Positions 11,965 to 25,527 are shown, counted from the first letter of the stretch. The stretch is 64,000 nucleotides of DNA from Guadua angustifolia (GCA_036346375.1 CM070506.1:620001-684000); one strand, 5' to 3'. Numbers and translations: made by a program. The notes: generated by a model not told the origin, from the sequence alone.

Positions 11965-13860
11965 GCAAAAAGGGATAAAAATGATTGACTGGTTTTTTAG
12001 ATTAGTAATATATATTATTACGTACAATATATTTGGTTTTAATTCATACCGGAAGAAGAAACCATAAAAACTTTTGTAATCAGGAGAAATAGATGTTTGA
12101 TCTTTTAGCACAAATTTCTTTTATTGCTTGACATTTATGTTTTGTTACCAATTTTATTTTTTGTAGCAACGTACGGACATTGATCTAGTGAACATCTAAA
12201 TGAGACACCAAATTAATTGTTTTGACAGAGCTAACGGGCTATAAATTGAGTGAGTGCCATGGTGACCTGCCTCATGTAGAGGGACGTCTATTAACTGATC
12301 TGAAAAGGAAATGGGTGTTGGAAATATTCGTAATATTTTTATTCCAGATTTTATATTGAAGCAAAGATAACAAAATACTAGAGATGCATAAAACAGCAGG
12401 TAACTCATTATACTTCAGAATATGCTCAAGAATTGTATTTTAATGGAGTCGATTGACTTACAATCGAGCTTGATGAAGAAAAGGAGGCAGCGCAAATGTA
12501 GACGCAGTTGTGGAAGTAGTCTATGTCGCAGAAGAAAAAAGTTGTCGTGACGATCTGTGACCCGAAACCTTATTGCCGCCCCGTGCAGGTGAACTCTGCG
12601 GCAATGACTCTCAACAGTACAACAATTCAGAGAGGAGGAAGAATAGAAGAGAATTCAGTATCCTCGTCCTAGACATCTCCAGGAGTTTATATAGACGCGT
12701 ACTAGTAACTGACTACATTATGTTAGTTAAATATGACAATTACTAGTAATTGACAATTTGAATATGACAGTTATTAGTAACTGATTGCATAATGTCACCG
12801 AATTAAAACAGATGTTTAAATCTCATTTAAACAGATTGAATGGAGAGATAATTGCAAGGTTCAGCAAATTAAAAGGTGAATTCACGCGAAAATAAGCGAA
12901 TGCGTGCGCGTGTTTAGTCACTGCCCACCCTATGCCATACTCATGCCAAGTGTCATTATTCAAGAGGTGGAAAGAACTCCACCTTTTAAGTTGTCTAATC
13001 TCCACTTGACTAGGCAATATGGTACTAAACCATACATGTTTTGAAATTAAAGGAAATGGGCCACCTAATGGACCAATTTCTAACAATGGGTCTGAATTGG
13101 CAAGAGGTGTTTATGTCAGAACTCAGGACTACGTATGCTATGTAATTACACTTTGAGGTGCACTCACGTAATATATTGCTTCCTTTTTAACGCCAAACGG
13201 ACATGAAAAATTGCTTAAAAAATTACATATTCACTTATCAATTTACTCAACCTGTGTTAAAATTTTCAATTTCAAATCATTCTATATTAAGAGTAAGAAA
13301 AATTTGACAAATGATAAATCAAAGGAAAAAGACAAAGATAAACACTACCAAACCTATTTATTTATTTTTGTTTGAATCTGAAGTTGAAATTTTACAGGCG
13401 CTAGAACACTCTATAGACTACATCTTCAATCTTTTTTTTTCCTCACAATTTTTCGTGTTGATTTGGTACCAAAACCAGGAGTTCGCTGCATGACTACATC
13501 TTCAGTACGCATGATTTCATGCGTAAACGGATTCTATAGGCATATTAGCATTTACGTTTTTTTTTTTTTGAAATAAGCATATTAGCGGTTCATGACTAGC
13601 TAGCTAGATTCATTGTAATCCTGTGTGATGTTCATTATCTTTAAAATCAATTCTTTTTCTTTCAAAAAAAAAAGAGGTGGACACATGAAAACTATATTTA
13701 GGGTTGTCTACAGTGAGCAAAAAATATTTTTGTATTGCGGACGATGATAAACAATATGAAGCAGGTTACGATACAGGGTGGGCCGTCATCTGCTCCGCTT
13801 GGTCTGGAATCGGCCCAATTTGAAGGCAAAAGGCCCAAATACAAATAAAACAGCAGCAGT
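11965..13860. other. Intergenic, probable decayed retroelement sequence
   Basis: AT-rich DNA with repeated short motifs (TTACTAGTAA-like words around 12700-12790) and a TGTTGGAAATATTCG start near 12313 that resembles a copia LTR end. No matching second LTR or coding domain was found. Nothing gene-like is supported here. Confidence 0.35.
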
Positions 13861-13946
13861 CAATCACCCACCAACTCTCCTCTCGTTGCATTCATTCATT
13901 CTAATCGAACGAAACCCTCCGCTCAGGCGCAGGCGCAGGCGCAGCC

Positions 13947-16900
13947 ATGGAGGAGGAGGACAAGACACAGCCGCCGCCAGAACTCGCCGGGGAGAAGCGC
14001 AAGAGGGAAGGTTTGCCGGAGGCGCCCACCGCAGATGCAGCAGACGACAGCGGCGGCCAGCACCCCATGTGCAAGACGAGCCTCTGCTCCTACTTCCGCC
14101 GCCGCGGCGCCGGCGCCGACGGGTGCAGCCACGGGGACTCCTGCCGCTACGCGCACTCCGAGGAGGAGCTCCGCCCGCGCCCCGACGGCACGTGGGATCC
14201 CACCTCCGACCGCGCCAAGAAGCTCCGCAAGGTCTCCGCGGAGGCGGAGGGGGCCCAGGAGGAGCCGGTCACCGTCGACGAGAGGTCCCTGGACAAGTGC
14301 CTCGTGGGGCTCCCCAGGGGATGGGCGGCCGATAGGTTCAAGTCCTTTCTCCAAGAGCAGGCAAGCATTGCTTACTTCTGCTCTTTCGTTAGTACTCCAT
14401 TCTGCAGTTATCTGGCAAGTGCGAGTTCTTAGATGTGCCCTTCTATTTTGATATCTCCTACTTTGTTTGCATCAAGAGCTAGCTATGTAGAATGGATCAG
14501 CTTGAGCTCTAGAGATTGTCGATTAATACATTGAAGTCCCTAGAACGCTACAACTGATATAGTGATATCTGGCAGTGGCATTTGAGTTGTCATGGTCCAA
14601 TAGTCTTTTAGTAGGAAGCAAGGATCGAACTTTTAATGTGTTCAAGAGTGAGCAAATAGTTGAATTCCTTTAGCTGTGATAATTTATGCTAATTGATAGT
14701 TCAGCGAAAAGACTCAAGAGATTCTCAGTAGCTATTGAGGCATACAACGAAGTGGCTCAACTACGAGGGATTTTGATCTTTTTTGCTTGATATGACATGG
14801 ATGTCACCCAACATGACATAATACTCTGTAATAAATTCTTGTAAGCTGAAATTAGAGTACCCCCCATTCAGGGTTTTCTGGAAGCTTGTCAAGTGGAATA
14901 TCATGTAAGTTTTCAGGTACATGAGGCTAAATTAGGTTGTATAGATTTTGCAACATACGAAATCGTATGAATTTTATCTTGTTGTTTGTTACTTTGTTTG
15001 CATATGTGTATGATGACATGTTGATTAAATATTGCATGAATTACGTCATGATGACATGTTGCTCATCTCGTCATGCTGTGCCATTTACATCGATAAGAAA
15101 CTGACTTTTTATGCACTATATATTGAGCAAGTTAACCACATTTACTTACTAGTCAGCAACTGAAAACCTTCATAGCTGAGTTGCATCGAAAATGTCCGAT
15201 TAGGATGTTCATTGAGAGATTAACATGACAGTATGATATAGTGACATACACTGTATGAGCTGCATCTTTTTGAGAACTCAAAATAATACGGGAGTCAATG
15301 ATCTGAAATGATCTTTTCAGAGGTACCCTTAACACGAACCCTTATTGTGGAAATCAACCGTTTAACTTCCTGTATAACATTAGGTGCCACCCTGAGTTAT
15401 CATTTCTTTTTTGTAAGATTTGAGTGAAAGCCGTTAGTCAGGTGATTTTATGGACCAATTTATATATATGGTGATTGGTCAACTCCAGTAGCTAAAAATA
15501 GGGCTGTGTGCTATTTGCATGGACATTTGGATTTGGTGAGCATTTTGCAGATTAAAGAAAAACACTGGCCCATAAGTTGAAAACTTGAAATGGAAATAAC
15601 ATGTTTTTGTGCACGGTTAAAGCTTTGAAAGTAAAATCCTAATGATAGCTTTTCAAAAAGACTTAGAAGTGCTAGTGTACCTTGTGCAATATACCTAAGA
15701 AGCCTGGAACCCGAAACCATGCGAGGTTCCTCGTTCCGGGGTTCCTCGTTCTGGAACGTAGAATGGGAACCAGCGGGAACCATGCATCATGTACTGGCAG
15801 GCACAGGGGCGTGCAATTCTTCCTACAAGGATGCCTGTAACCGTTTCTTCTGGATACAGCTCCATACCAAAGCAGACCAACAATATCCCCACACAGAGGC
15901 CATTAACAAATGGTTCATCTTCAACAACCATGCATCATGCACCTGCTTCATCAAATGCTGCTGCTGCCCATTTGGGCAGTCATAATCTTCACACTGCTGC
16001 CATGCAGTGTGAAGATTAGAAACATCGTTCCGTATTTTTGTTCCAAAATCACATGGTTCGCATTCCGGACGTCGAACAAACAATTCGAGGAGGTATACCC
16101 CCTTCGTACCATGTTTCTAAAAAATGTCGACCCTCATTCCGCGTTCTCGTTCCTCGATCCCATCGTCCCGGGAACATGGCTGTTTTCATTTCTAGAAATA
16201 AGGATATGACTTTGTGGCTGTACTTCTGTTGTTTTATGCCAACCTAAAATCCTAAATGCTATAACTTCAATGATGATGGTTCAGGGAATCTCATACATAA
16301 CAGCAAAGAAGAAGAAGGGAATGACTGTTGGTTTTGTGACTTTTGAAAGTATCGAACAGCTGAAAAATGCTATTGAGGTAATTGTCCATCTATTCATGTT
16401 GGCAACCTGTTTGGGTATCTGACAAGTGAAGTGACTATGACTTTTGCCTCTCAACTTGAGTAGGTACTTAAGGAGAATACGTCTGGTGGAAAGGAAATAA
16501 AGATAGCAGATGCCAATCGTAGATCTCATCAAAAGTTGCACACAGAAGGGCCTGTTTCTTGTAATGGGGAAGCAACAGAAAATAGTAGTGGTGTTGCTGC
16601 TCCTGCTGGGGGAATGTCTGCGCTGCAAGCAGCAGTATCAAATAAAAAAAGTGTTCGCGATGCAGTTACTCCCCGTGCCCATATGCCTTACAATGATCAG
16701 CTAGAACACAAAAAAAATTCAGTTGCCCAGATACTGAAGAGACTTGTAAGATCAATGTCATATCCATCTACTGTTTTAAATTTAGAACCAACTATGTATT
16801 TGCTGAAATTTTAGTCACTCTTCTTATTGCCTTCTACTGCAGACTCGCAATGCTAGGAAAGCTTGCCCAGCTGCCATTCCCCTTCCAGATTGGGTTTTTA

Positions 16901-19900
16901 AATCAAAGGAAATTGGTGACGTTCTACTCCTATGTGCTTTGCATTCTTTATACAACTGCTCTGCTTGGATAAAAAGATGATAATATGATATGCTATTCTT
17001 ATTTTCTCAAGGACTGTTACACAGAATGATAGAAACATAATGTAGATTTGGATAAGCGATGTGTGTAAATTCATACATTTTCCATCCTAATAAGAGTTGA
17101 AGCTAAGATCAGGAGGAAGGCAGCCTAGAGCTAATAAGCTAATATTACTAACGGAAATACAATGGTGCCCAGGGGTGTGCATGTGTAACAAGTCATAACG
17201 CAAGCTCTAGTTTTTTTAGAGAAAATGCAGGAGAATTGCGTGTCATTCTATTAAGGTAGATAAAGTTCAATACTACGAAAAGAATGTGAATTGGCAGAGA
17301 ACCTGACAACCCACAACTCAGAAAAAAATGACCCTGTAAAAGAAAAACTTAGATGACTATTACAAGCTTAGATTGGCAACCTAAACGACCTAAAAAAGGA
17401 AAACTACCTTAGCAGCGGTGCCTCCATACAAGTTATCCATACTCCTGGATCTTATGGACAAGCTGCGCAAGGGTCGCCTGGGTGCTATTGAAAACTTGGT
17501 TGTTCCATGCTTTCCAGACCATCCAGGCTAGAAGGATGACGAAGGAATCAAAACCTCTCTTGTTTGATTTTGGTAGTTGTCTCTGAGCGGAAATCCACCA
17601 GGTTTCGAATTCCATCTGAGCAAATGGCAGGCTATGTGGTGGCTTGATCCAAGCTAGAATGGTTGACCAAACTTGAGAGATCACGGCACAGCCGACCAAG
17701 ATGTGATCCATAGTTTCCTGCTGAGCCAAACAAAAGATGCAGTATCCTTAATTTTGATGTCCTCTGCGCTCTAGGCGATCTGCTGTACAACAACATCGCT
17801 AAACTGCCAACCAAGCGAAATATCTGGACCTCAAAAGCGTCCAGATCAGTTTATCACACGTAAACTGTATCGCGCCCTGGAAGAACACAAGAAATGCTGA
17901 CTTGCAAGTGATTAGAAAAAGTACTAGTACTTAGGCTTGGAAATGGCTACCCACCCCTGCGGCACGGGGATTTTTGGCCCAAGCTCTGCCACTGTAAGCC
18001 GCAGAGTCTTCTCACCTCCATCTGAGGACATCTTCCTGCCCCAAGGTGATAGTTTGAATGTCCAAAGCCCCTCGGATATCTCAAACCACCTTCTGTCCTG
18101 CAGACCTTCCTCTACAGAGCGCCTCCTTTTAGTTGTATCTGAAACTTTTCTGGACAGGTAGGGGGCTAGGATTTAGATGGACTGGCCGCAGATCCACTTG
18201 TCTTTCCAGAAGAGAGCCCTCTGCCAATTTCCTAATGTCAAAGCTCTAGTTAGAAGAGAAGTTCTAATCACATTCACCTGAGGCTCACAAGTGTATGTAT
18301 GTAATGATGGAACGTCTTGTGATCTTGTCTACGGTGTTTTCTCTGTTAAATGATAATTATGTCCTGCATTCATTACCTGGGATGATTAATGACCACATCT
18401 GAAAGTTGAGAACTTTTCCACTGCAGCGATGGTTCTATCTTTCACACCTATACCTCATTACCAGTTAGAATCTGTTGACAACAGCACATAAAATGCCGTG
18501 TTTGAGACTTTGAGTGTGAAATGTGTGTCAGGCTTTCTCCTGGTGAAAGTGAACATAGTTAGCACTTAGCAGTGTAGCACACAACAAACAAAAGCTCTTG
18601 TAAAAAAAATACAAATTCCATCATAGTGTTTACCTGCCCAAAACATATATGCAACTTGTTTTAGGCCAGTAGCCGTGCTGATGACTTGACTAGTTATGCT
18701 GAGTGTTTGGCACATATTATGTTCATTGTTCTGAACAAACAGATCTTGCAAATGGTTGCCTTTTCGCTGCATCTGAATACTTTCTTATTTACCATGTGTC
18801 CATATCGTGTTCTTTGTAGGGTAATTGATGGTGAGGTAAACATGATACACTTACTGTGGTCAACACAATGCCTTTTTGTGCTGCTGTTCTTGGAATTGGC
18901 CATCTGTCTTCTCTTTTTAGCTTGTACTAATATGTTCGATTATCCAGGTGGCCTCCCTTGCAAGCTTGAAGGTATTTTGGAGTCCCCAGTTATTGATGGA
19001 TACCGCAACAAGTGCGAGTTCTCTGTGGGATATTCCTTGGAGGGCAAAAAGACAGTAGGTTTTATGCTTGGGAATTTCAGGTTGGTTGTCTCTGTCTTTC
19101 TTTGTTTTTTTTATCCATTGCTCTTGCTTCAGCATTAATGATTGGTACAACAAAATTCCAGGGAAGGTGTGACTGCAGTCGAGGAACCTGTGGACTGCCC
19201 AAATGTCTCAGGAATTTCCTGTAAATATGCTCTGATTTTCCAAGATTTTCTGCAGTCATCAAGCTTGCCTTTGTGGAACAGAATTGATAATTGTGGGTTT
19301 TGGCGCCAATTAACAGTATGCTCTTGCTAAGTTTTTAAATCCCTCGTTGGATGCTTCTATTTCTGTTTTCAATTGGGATTATACATACTGAATTTCTCAA
19401 TTTTATTCATGCTGAGGAGAGTAAGTTCTTACAATATGAGTGTTATACTAGGTTAGAGAGGGAAGAGGTCCAACTCAAGCTGTTGCTGCGCAAGACGTAG
19501 GAATGGAAATATCAGAAGTCATGCTTATTGTGCAGGTAGTTTGGAGTGAAAATGAATTGTACCATATGCAGTACGAATTTTCCTGCTGGCAGTACCACTG
19601 ACATGCTATATTACCTTCTACACTTTCAGGTGTGCTCCACAGGTGTTGATGAGGTACTAATGAAAGATGAGTTTGACAAGTTGTCCATGGCGCTGGTACA
19701 AGGAGCCACAACATGCTCGTCCCCATTGCCTCTAACAACTATAGTAGTCCAAGTAAGTCTGAGCAGCTGCTTTGGAACTATGATTTCTGTGCATGGTTCC
19801 ATTAAGGAATTCCAGGTTATCTAAATTTGCCACCCTTTTAATTTTTTGAAGTATCTTAGTCTGTTGAAATAAGTGTCTTGTAGCTCCATATGCTGTCCAG

Positions 19901-22900
19901 TTAAAACCAGCAGTTGTTACTGTGTTGTAAACTTATAATGGTCTGTGACAGACTGACAGTTCAGAAAGCCTGTTTAGCATCCAGCTGGTGTACTTATGAC
20001 CATGGTAGTAGATGTTACCTTTTGAATTGAACTTTGCATGGTGCTCCCTCTGTTTCCAAATATGTCATTTAAGAATGTGCACAGTCAAACATTAAAAACT
20101 TCAACCACTAATGTACACAAGAGTATATAATTTCGACATGGAGATTATACTAGTAGATTTCTCATCAAAAATACTGTAATATGTTTATCTTTTTTTTTTA
20201 TAATGTTTATTAGCATAGAATTAGAAAAAGTAACAGTCAAAGGTGAGTATTGGAGACCATGCCGATGTCCAACATGACATCTAGTTGGGAACGATGGGAG
20301 TAATCTGTATGGCTACACCCACATCCTTTTTTTGATTCTAGAAATGTTACATGCAGTGTATCTTGAGAAGTAGGCTATCCTTTTGTTCTTGAAATATTTA
20401 CAGCTAATAAAATCTTTCACTGCTCATGTAGGATCATAAAGGAATATCAAATGCAGCACCAGCTGACTGTCCATTGATCCCACTATTGGTGCCAAAAGTA
20501 GATCAATCAGAAGAGGGAACAGTGGATAAAACAAGAATCCATGATCACATCAGCAATCTGCGGTTCTCCATATCACCAACAGCATTTTTTCAGGTCTGTG
20601 GCTAAACTGCAAACTGCTTTGCCAATTGGCTTTTGTTGTTAAATTGGTACTGACTTACAATTACACAGGTTAATACTCTTGCTGCAGAAAGATTGTACTC
20701 CCTTGCTGGTGATTGGGCCGATCTTAATTCGGATACATTGCTTTTTGACGTATGTTGTGGGACTGGAACGATTGGCCTGACATTAGCACATCGTGTTGGA
20801 ATGGTGATTTCTTTTGTACATTTCATGTGTAATTGTGAATGATAGCTCTTATTTCCAGTATAATGTACAACAACAGTTCAGCTCTGTGTTAACTTATGAA
20901 GAGTTGTGAATACATTTCATGTTAGGCTGTTAGAGAATTCAGTCATTTGAATAAGTTTCATGTCAGACTGTTAAAGAATTCAATCATTGCTTCAGAAGAA
21001 TATTTCTCAAAGTTCATTGCTAAATGTGCTAGGTTGTTGGAATTGAAATGAATGAATCAGCAGTTTCGGATGCCCAGAGAAACGCTCTTATTAACGGTGT
21101 AAAAAATTGCCGCTTTGTCTGTGGGAAGGTGAGACATATTCCCTTCAGGAGGTCATTGTAACCAACATGATGTCATCTTGTTCAGTTCCTTTGACTCCCT
21201 ATTCTCTATACATATCACAAATAATCTCATCTGAATTCCCATCCTGGGAGTAAACAGGCCGAAGATGTGATGGGATCTCTTCTCACAGAATATCTTGGTT
21301 CACCACAGCAGGACATTGCAGTTTCTGAAAGTAACTCAGAAGTCAGTGCTACAGACAAAAATGAGGATATAGCTGACGTTGATGGCACAGAGAAAAATGG
21401 TGAAAATATGGACAGTTCAACACAGAAAAATGACAATGCTGATAGTAAGCAGCCGACAGACATATCGGTTGAGTATCCCAATTGTGCCAATGATGAGATA
21501 AAGGGGGATTCTGATGATAGGGTCAGCAAAGGGTTGGAAGATGGCCATGATGAATACAGTGAGGTTGTTGGTAAACAAAATTGTGAGGAAGCATCGTTGA
21601 TCAATGAGGAGTCCATTGACACAAAAGCAGTTGACTGTATGGGGTACAGCAAGACTTGCCAGGATGGTTCTCCCATTTCTAACAATGATGTGCCTGCAGC
21701 TACTGCATGTCAGTTCAAGAACATCGTTGCTATTGTAGACCCTCCACGTGTTGGGCTTCACCCTACTGTAAGTACATTTCAATATTTTAGTCTCTTATTG
21801 TAAATATTAGTTCTGTTATGTTCCAAAATACTTTCGTTCAAAACATGCCAAACTAATGTGACACAATACTTGGTTCAAAGTTGGTTTTGACTTGTATCAA
21901 TATTATAACTTGACTGGTGATTGATAATTGGCCCATCAGGGCGCTTGAATCACCAGGTCACTGGTCGAGCAGTGGTCTTTTATAATAATAGGAAAAATAT
22001 ATATTCTATTTTAATAGGTAAATTATCATGCATTGAAGCTGTTCCTGCATTATGATCCCAAGTATGAACCTTGTCATTTGTCAAACATCTTCACATTAAT
22101 AACTAGGACCATATTAGTTGACTGAGGTACCATTCACACTTGATGATTGATTGATTGTACTTGTACTATGTTTCTATTTGTTCTGTATGACATTCTGCTT
22201 GTGATTGAACTGCCGGCCTTCATGGAGGATCATTCTCACATCCTGATATCTGATAGGTGATCAAGGCATTGAGGACTCATCCACGTATTCGACGCCTAGT
22301 GTAAGTACTACATAGTCCATATACCTGCTTTGTACTATACTGGTGAATACAGAAGTAAGGTTTCCATTACCAAGTTTTCAAGCCATCTAGGAATAATATG
22401 GTGTATTATTCATAGCACATATTCGTCTTAATCTGTGTCAAAAATACAGTAGACTCCATGGCTTGTCTTGAAGCTCAAATATTAGAAGTAGAAAGAGAAA
22501 CATATGGGGGGCTGGGGGCTTGTTTGGTGCTGTGCAATTGCAATATAATTAACCAGTACTAGCATCAAGTGATTCTTGTTCTATAAAAGATCAGTGACAG
22601 CTTTCGGAGTTTCAGAGATAATGGTATCGTGTGCTTGTGCGTTACTGCTCTGATTTTTTTTTCGAGGAATTACTGCTCTGAAATTGACTGCTTGTTTTGA
22701 TTTACCAGGTATATATCCTGCAATCCAGATAGTCTAGTCGCCAATGCGATTGAGCTCTGCACCCCAACATCTGAGAAACAGGAAAAGAACAAAGGCAACC
22801 GAGGATGGCGAACCATGAGCAGCGCTGGTCTTGCGAGGCAGCGGACGAAGTCAATGCCCAACTCTGAGCCCTTTGTTCCAAAGAGAGCCATGGCCGTTGA

Positions 22901-22952
22901 TTTGTTTCCTCACACCTCGCATTGTGAGATGGTTATGCTTTTTGAGAGGTGA
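13947..22952 (+). CDS. TRM2: CCCH zinc finger + TRM2-type tRNA (uracil-5-)-methyltransferase, complete, 14 exons
   Basis: Exons: 13947-14360, 16285-16377, 16464-16745, 16843-16915, 18948-19080, 19162-19315, 19452-19535, 19630-19752, 20432-20593, 20669-20803, 21033-21128, 21258-21767, 22257-22300, 22709-22952. Phases agree throughout: 2547 nt, 848 aa. A CCCH finger (Cys47, Cys60, Cys66, His70) is followed by an RRM-like stretch in exons 1-2 (KKGMTVGFVTFESIEQL). The C-terminal half is TrmA-like: SAM motif DVCCGTGTIG near 533-542, VDPPRVGLHP near 743-752, YISCNPDSL with catalytic Cys772, and HCEMVMLFER with the likely base Glu841. Family members make m5U54 in tRNA. The architecture matches Arabidopsis CCCH protein 24. 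An acidic insert of over 100 residues, encoded by exon 12, sits before the DPPR motif. Intron 1 has a GC donor (CAG/GCAAGC). Intron 4 carries a LINE. Confidence 0.93.
15964..16018. repeat. Two adjacent perfect hairpins in intron 1
   Basis: CTGCCC-ATTT-GGGCAG (15964-15979) is followed by TAATCTTCACACTGC (15983-15997), a 6-base loop and the exact 15-base reverse complement (16004-16018). Surrounding DNA (15715-16180) is rich in GGTTCC/GGAACC words on both strands, suggesting a foldback element. The element type is inferred. Confidence 0.7.
17212..18240 (-). mobile_element. 5'-truncated L1-type LINE in intron 4, antisense to host gene
   Basis: The minus strand encodes the end of a LINE ORF2, including QQETMDHILVGCAVISQVW and FVILLAWMVWKAWNNQVF of the zf-RVT region (17433-17729). 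Earlier pieces (ERRG, FAWLAV, LGNWQRALFWKDKW) lie between 17730 and 18240 and are frame-broken. A T-run at 17211-17217 is the complement of the poly(A) tail. The 11-bp sequence AAGCTCTAGTT occurs at 17202-17212 and 18241-18251, a clear target-site duplication. It disrupts no exon. Confidence 0.85.
20044..20300. mobile_element. Stowaway-type MITE in intron 8
   Basis: 257 bp. The ends CTCCCTCTGTTTCC and GGGAACGATGGGAG are imperfect inverted repeats of the grass Stowaway (Tc1/mariner) type. A TA follows the right end and TG precedes the left end, so one copy of the TA target site seems mutated. It lies in the intron between exons 8 and 9 of the methyltransferase gene. Confidence 0.7.
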
Positions 22953-23271
22953 ACGAATTAGCCGATGTTTTATCAAACTCTAAATATTGATTTTGATATT
23001 TGTTGACGATGATATCAAATTTTCCTTAGACTGCTTATTATGATGTAAAACATATACTTGACCCAGAAGACGTGACAATTGATTATTGCTGTTGGAGATC
23101 CGTCTTGTCAGTATTCTCATACATCTCACTGTCGTGTTTAATGGATACACGGTACTGGAAGTACCCAATATCAATATGTATGCAAGCAAACTGAAGGTGA
23201 AACTTAACCTATTACCCAGACCTGCCCCACCTTTTATGTTGATGGTCCAGTGGCATTCTACTTAGGTACTG
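22953..23271 (+). other. Probable 3' UTR and downstream flank of the TRM2-like gene
   Basis: AT-rich DNA after the TGA stop. The extent of the transcript is inferred; no clear-cut poly(A) signal decides it. Confidence 0.4.
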
Positions 23272-25505
23272 GCCTAGCGGTTGCCCTGACTGTGGTAAAC
23301 GGTACCAGTAACAGATAAGTCCTGATTGCAAAAATATTGTCTTGGGAAAAGTCCAGTTCCTACCATTGGTCAGATCAGGCAAACAGGGACTAGATACAAC
23401 TTTCTAATGCATGGAGATGAGTGGATTTCTGGTGCTCAGTGCTCACAAGAGAGCAATGGCAATAGGCAATACCATCCCAAAATCAAAGGGACAAGAAATG
23501 CAGAGGTGTAGTAGGTCCAGCTAAGGATTGAAATCTCGGTTTCGTTCTAAATATCGTTTGTGGCCGGAGAATGAAATCTCGGCGAGATCTCACAATTTCA
23601 AACAAATTCCGGACAAATTGTAAAAAATAAAATTTAAATTCCGGATTTTAAAACCGAAATTTCAGCCGGTTTAGCCGAGATCTCGGCGAGATTTGCCGAG
23701 ATCTCGGCAAAATTGTACCGAGCGAAAAATGGCTCAAACGACATTGAAAAATTTTGAAATTTTTTTGGAGGTTATTGACACATCAATGATGTTCCCATAA
23801 CAATTTTAGATGATTATCAAATCTATGGAATTTTTAAAAATTCAAAAATTGCTCTTCTCCGATAAAACGTTGATTGGCAAGTTTGAATCGAATGAAAAAT
23901 GAAACAAACTGCATTATAAAATTTTGAATTTTTTTTGCACGGTTATGAAGCATCACTAATGTTTTTATAAAATTTTTAGATGATCAAGCTTCATGAATTT
24001 TTGAAAATTCAGAAAGTGCCACTGTCCTGATAAAAGCTTTGCTGGCAAACTTCAACCAAATGAAAAATGGTACAAACCAAGTTATAAAATTTTGAACATT
24101 TTTGTGGATAGTCCTGATGTATCATCAATGTTTCTATAGAATTGTCATATGATGATCAAGCTTCAAGAAGTTCCAAAAATTCTGATAGTGCTACGTCCTC
24201 ATAAAAGCCTGATGAGCAATATATAGATTTGCTTTAACAACAAAAAAAACGTTTAAAATTTTTGAAAATTTTGCAGAAGGGTTATAAGGAAATGCTTAAG
24301 ATCTCATAAAATTTTTTAATCATGATCACACTCTAGTGAATTTATAAAATTCTTACAAGTGCAGTGTACCATTTATGTTCTTTCTGTTTTTGATTTTTGA
24401 AATATAACAAATGAAGTTCAATGGATACATAGATTTGATTGGGAAAAAAAAAGTTAAATTTTTTTGAAAATTTTATATAATTGTACTGAGTCAATTATTA
24501 AGCCTTCATAAAAATTTTGGATCATTATCAATTTCGAGAAAATTTATAAAATTCTGACAAGGTTACTATCCCAATTATTTTCATTCTATTTTTGTTTTTT
24601 TAAAGATAACAAATGAAGTTAAATTATTTTGAAAATTTTTTGGTATTATCCTACATTTCCTAGAATGGTACCATAAATTTTTCACATGATGATAAAGTAC
24701 ATACAATTTTATAAAAATCCGACAGTATTTCTATAGTTTTTTAAAAAAATGTCTCAAAATTTCAGTTTGCATCAAATTTTTATAGGATATAACTTTCTTA
24801 AGGGTTATTAGACCAAATCTGGTAAAAAATAGTCAAATTCCGGTCAAAATCCCCTAGATCTCGCCCAGATTTTTGAGATTACTGTAGCAATTTAATCGTT
24901 GTGTATAATGTGATATTTGCCAACGTTGAGCTGTGTGCACAATGAATTTGAATTGGTGAATTCGGATCCTTGACATGCAGTAGGTCCAGCATCATATCTG
25001 CTGAAGTTGATAGGGATCCTTGAATTCATTGATGCCAAAAGCCGGAGAGGCAATCGTTTAGGTGGCAAGCAGATGTACGGCTTGGCTGAACAAGCACTAA
25101 AGGCACACTTGCCTTCACTGCAAGAATAGCTAGCTATCTTCGTCTCTAAACATTGTACAACTGAAAACCTCTGACCACCGGTGAACACTTTTGTAAGTGT
25201 TTAACAGGGAAAATAATTGATGAAAATTCATATTTATAGCTACAGAATCAATCGATGCATTTAGAAAGTTGAATAGTTTTGTGCGATCAGAGTGGGATTC
25301 CAAAGGGACGGGGTGGGTGATGGCTGAGTCAGAGCGGAGCAAGGCGATAAATTAAATGTTCTGAATATTTCTGTAATCCAATGGCTGTGATGGGGAGATG
25401 ATTCATTAGAAATTTCATGCACGGCCAAATCAATCCTCCCCCAATCGTTGCGGCCGTCTAAACGTTAAAATACCGACTTCGTATGTCACACAATCTCATC
25501 GGATC
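23272..25505. repeat. Local duplication, copy A
   Basis: Two blocks, 23272-23508 and about 25180-25505, match 41165-41397 and about 41480-41810 in the same order and orientation. Shared words include GGTAAACGGTACC-like sequence, AATGCATGGAGATGAGTGGA and GTCTAAACGTTAAAATACCG. In this copy the blocks are separated by a ~1.46-kb insert (23522-24978). No coding sequence is recognised. Confidence 0.75.
23522..24978. repeat. Insert with ~170-bp-period degenerate tandem repeats
   Basis: The insert begins with a palindromic CTCGGCGAGAT/TTGCCGAGATCTCGG stretch. It then runs through several AT-rich units containing GAAAAATG, ...ATAAAATTTTGAA, GATGATCAAGCTTCA and CTGATAAAAGC in the same order. Recognisable unit starts lie near 23723, 23893 and 24062, with weaker ones after about 24230. 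The 12-bp AGTAGGTCCAGC flanks the insert (23510-23521, 24979-24990), and copy B of the duplication lacks it. Transposon class is unknown. Confidence 0.6.
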
Positions 25506-25527
25506 ATCCCACGAGCTCGTTACTTTC

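Noticed and set aside
13923..14354. 143-codon minus-strand frame
   Set aside because: Antisense of TRM2-like exon 1, caused by high GC content.
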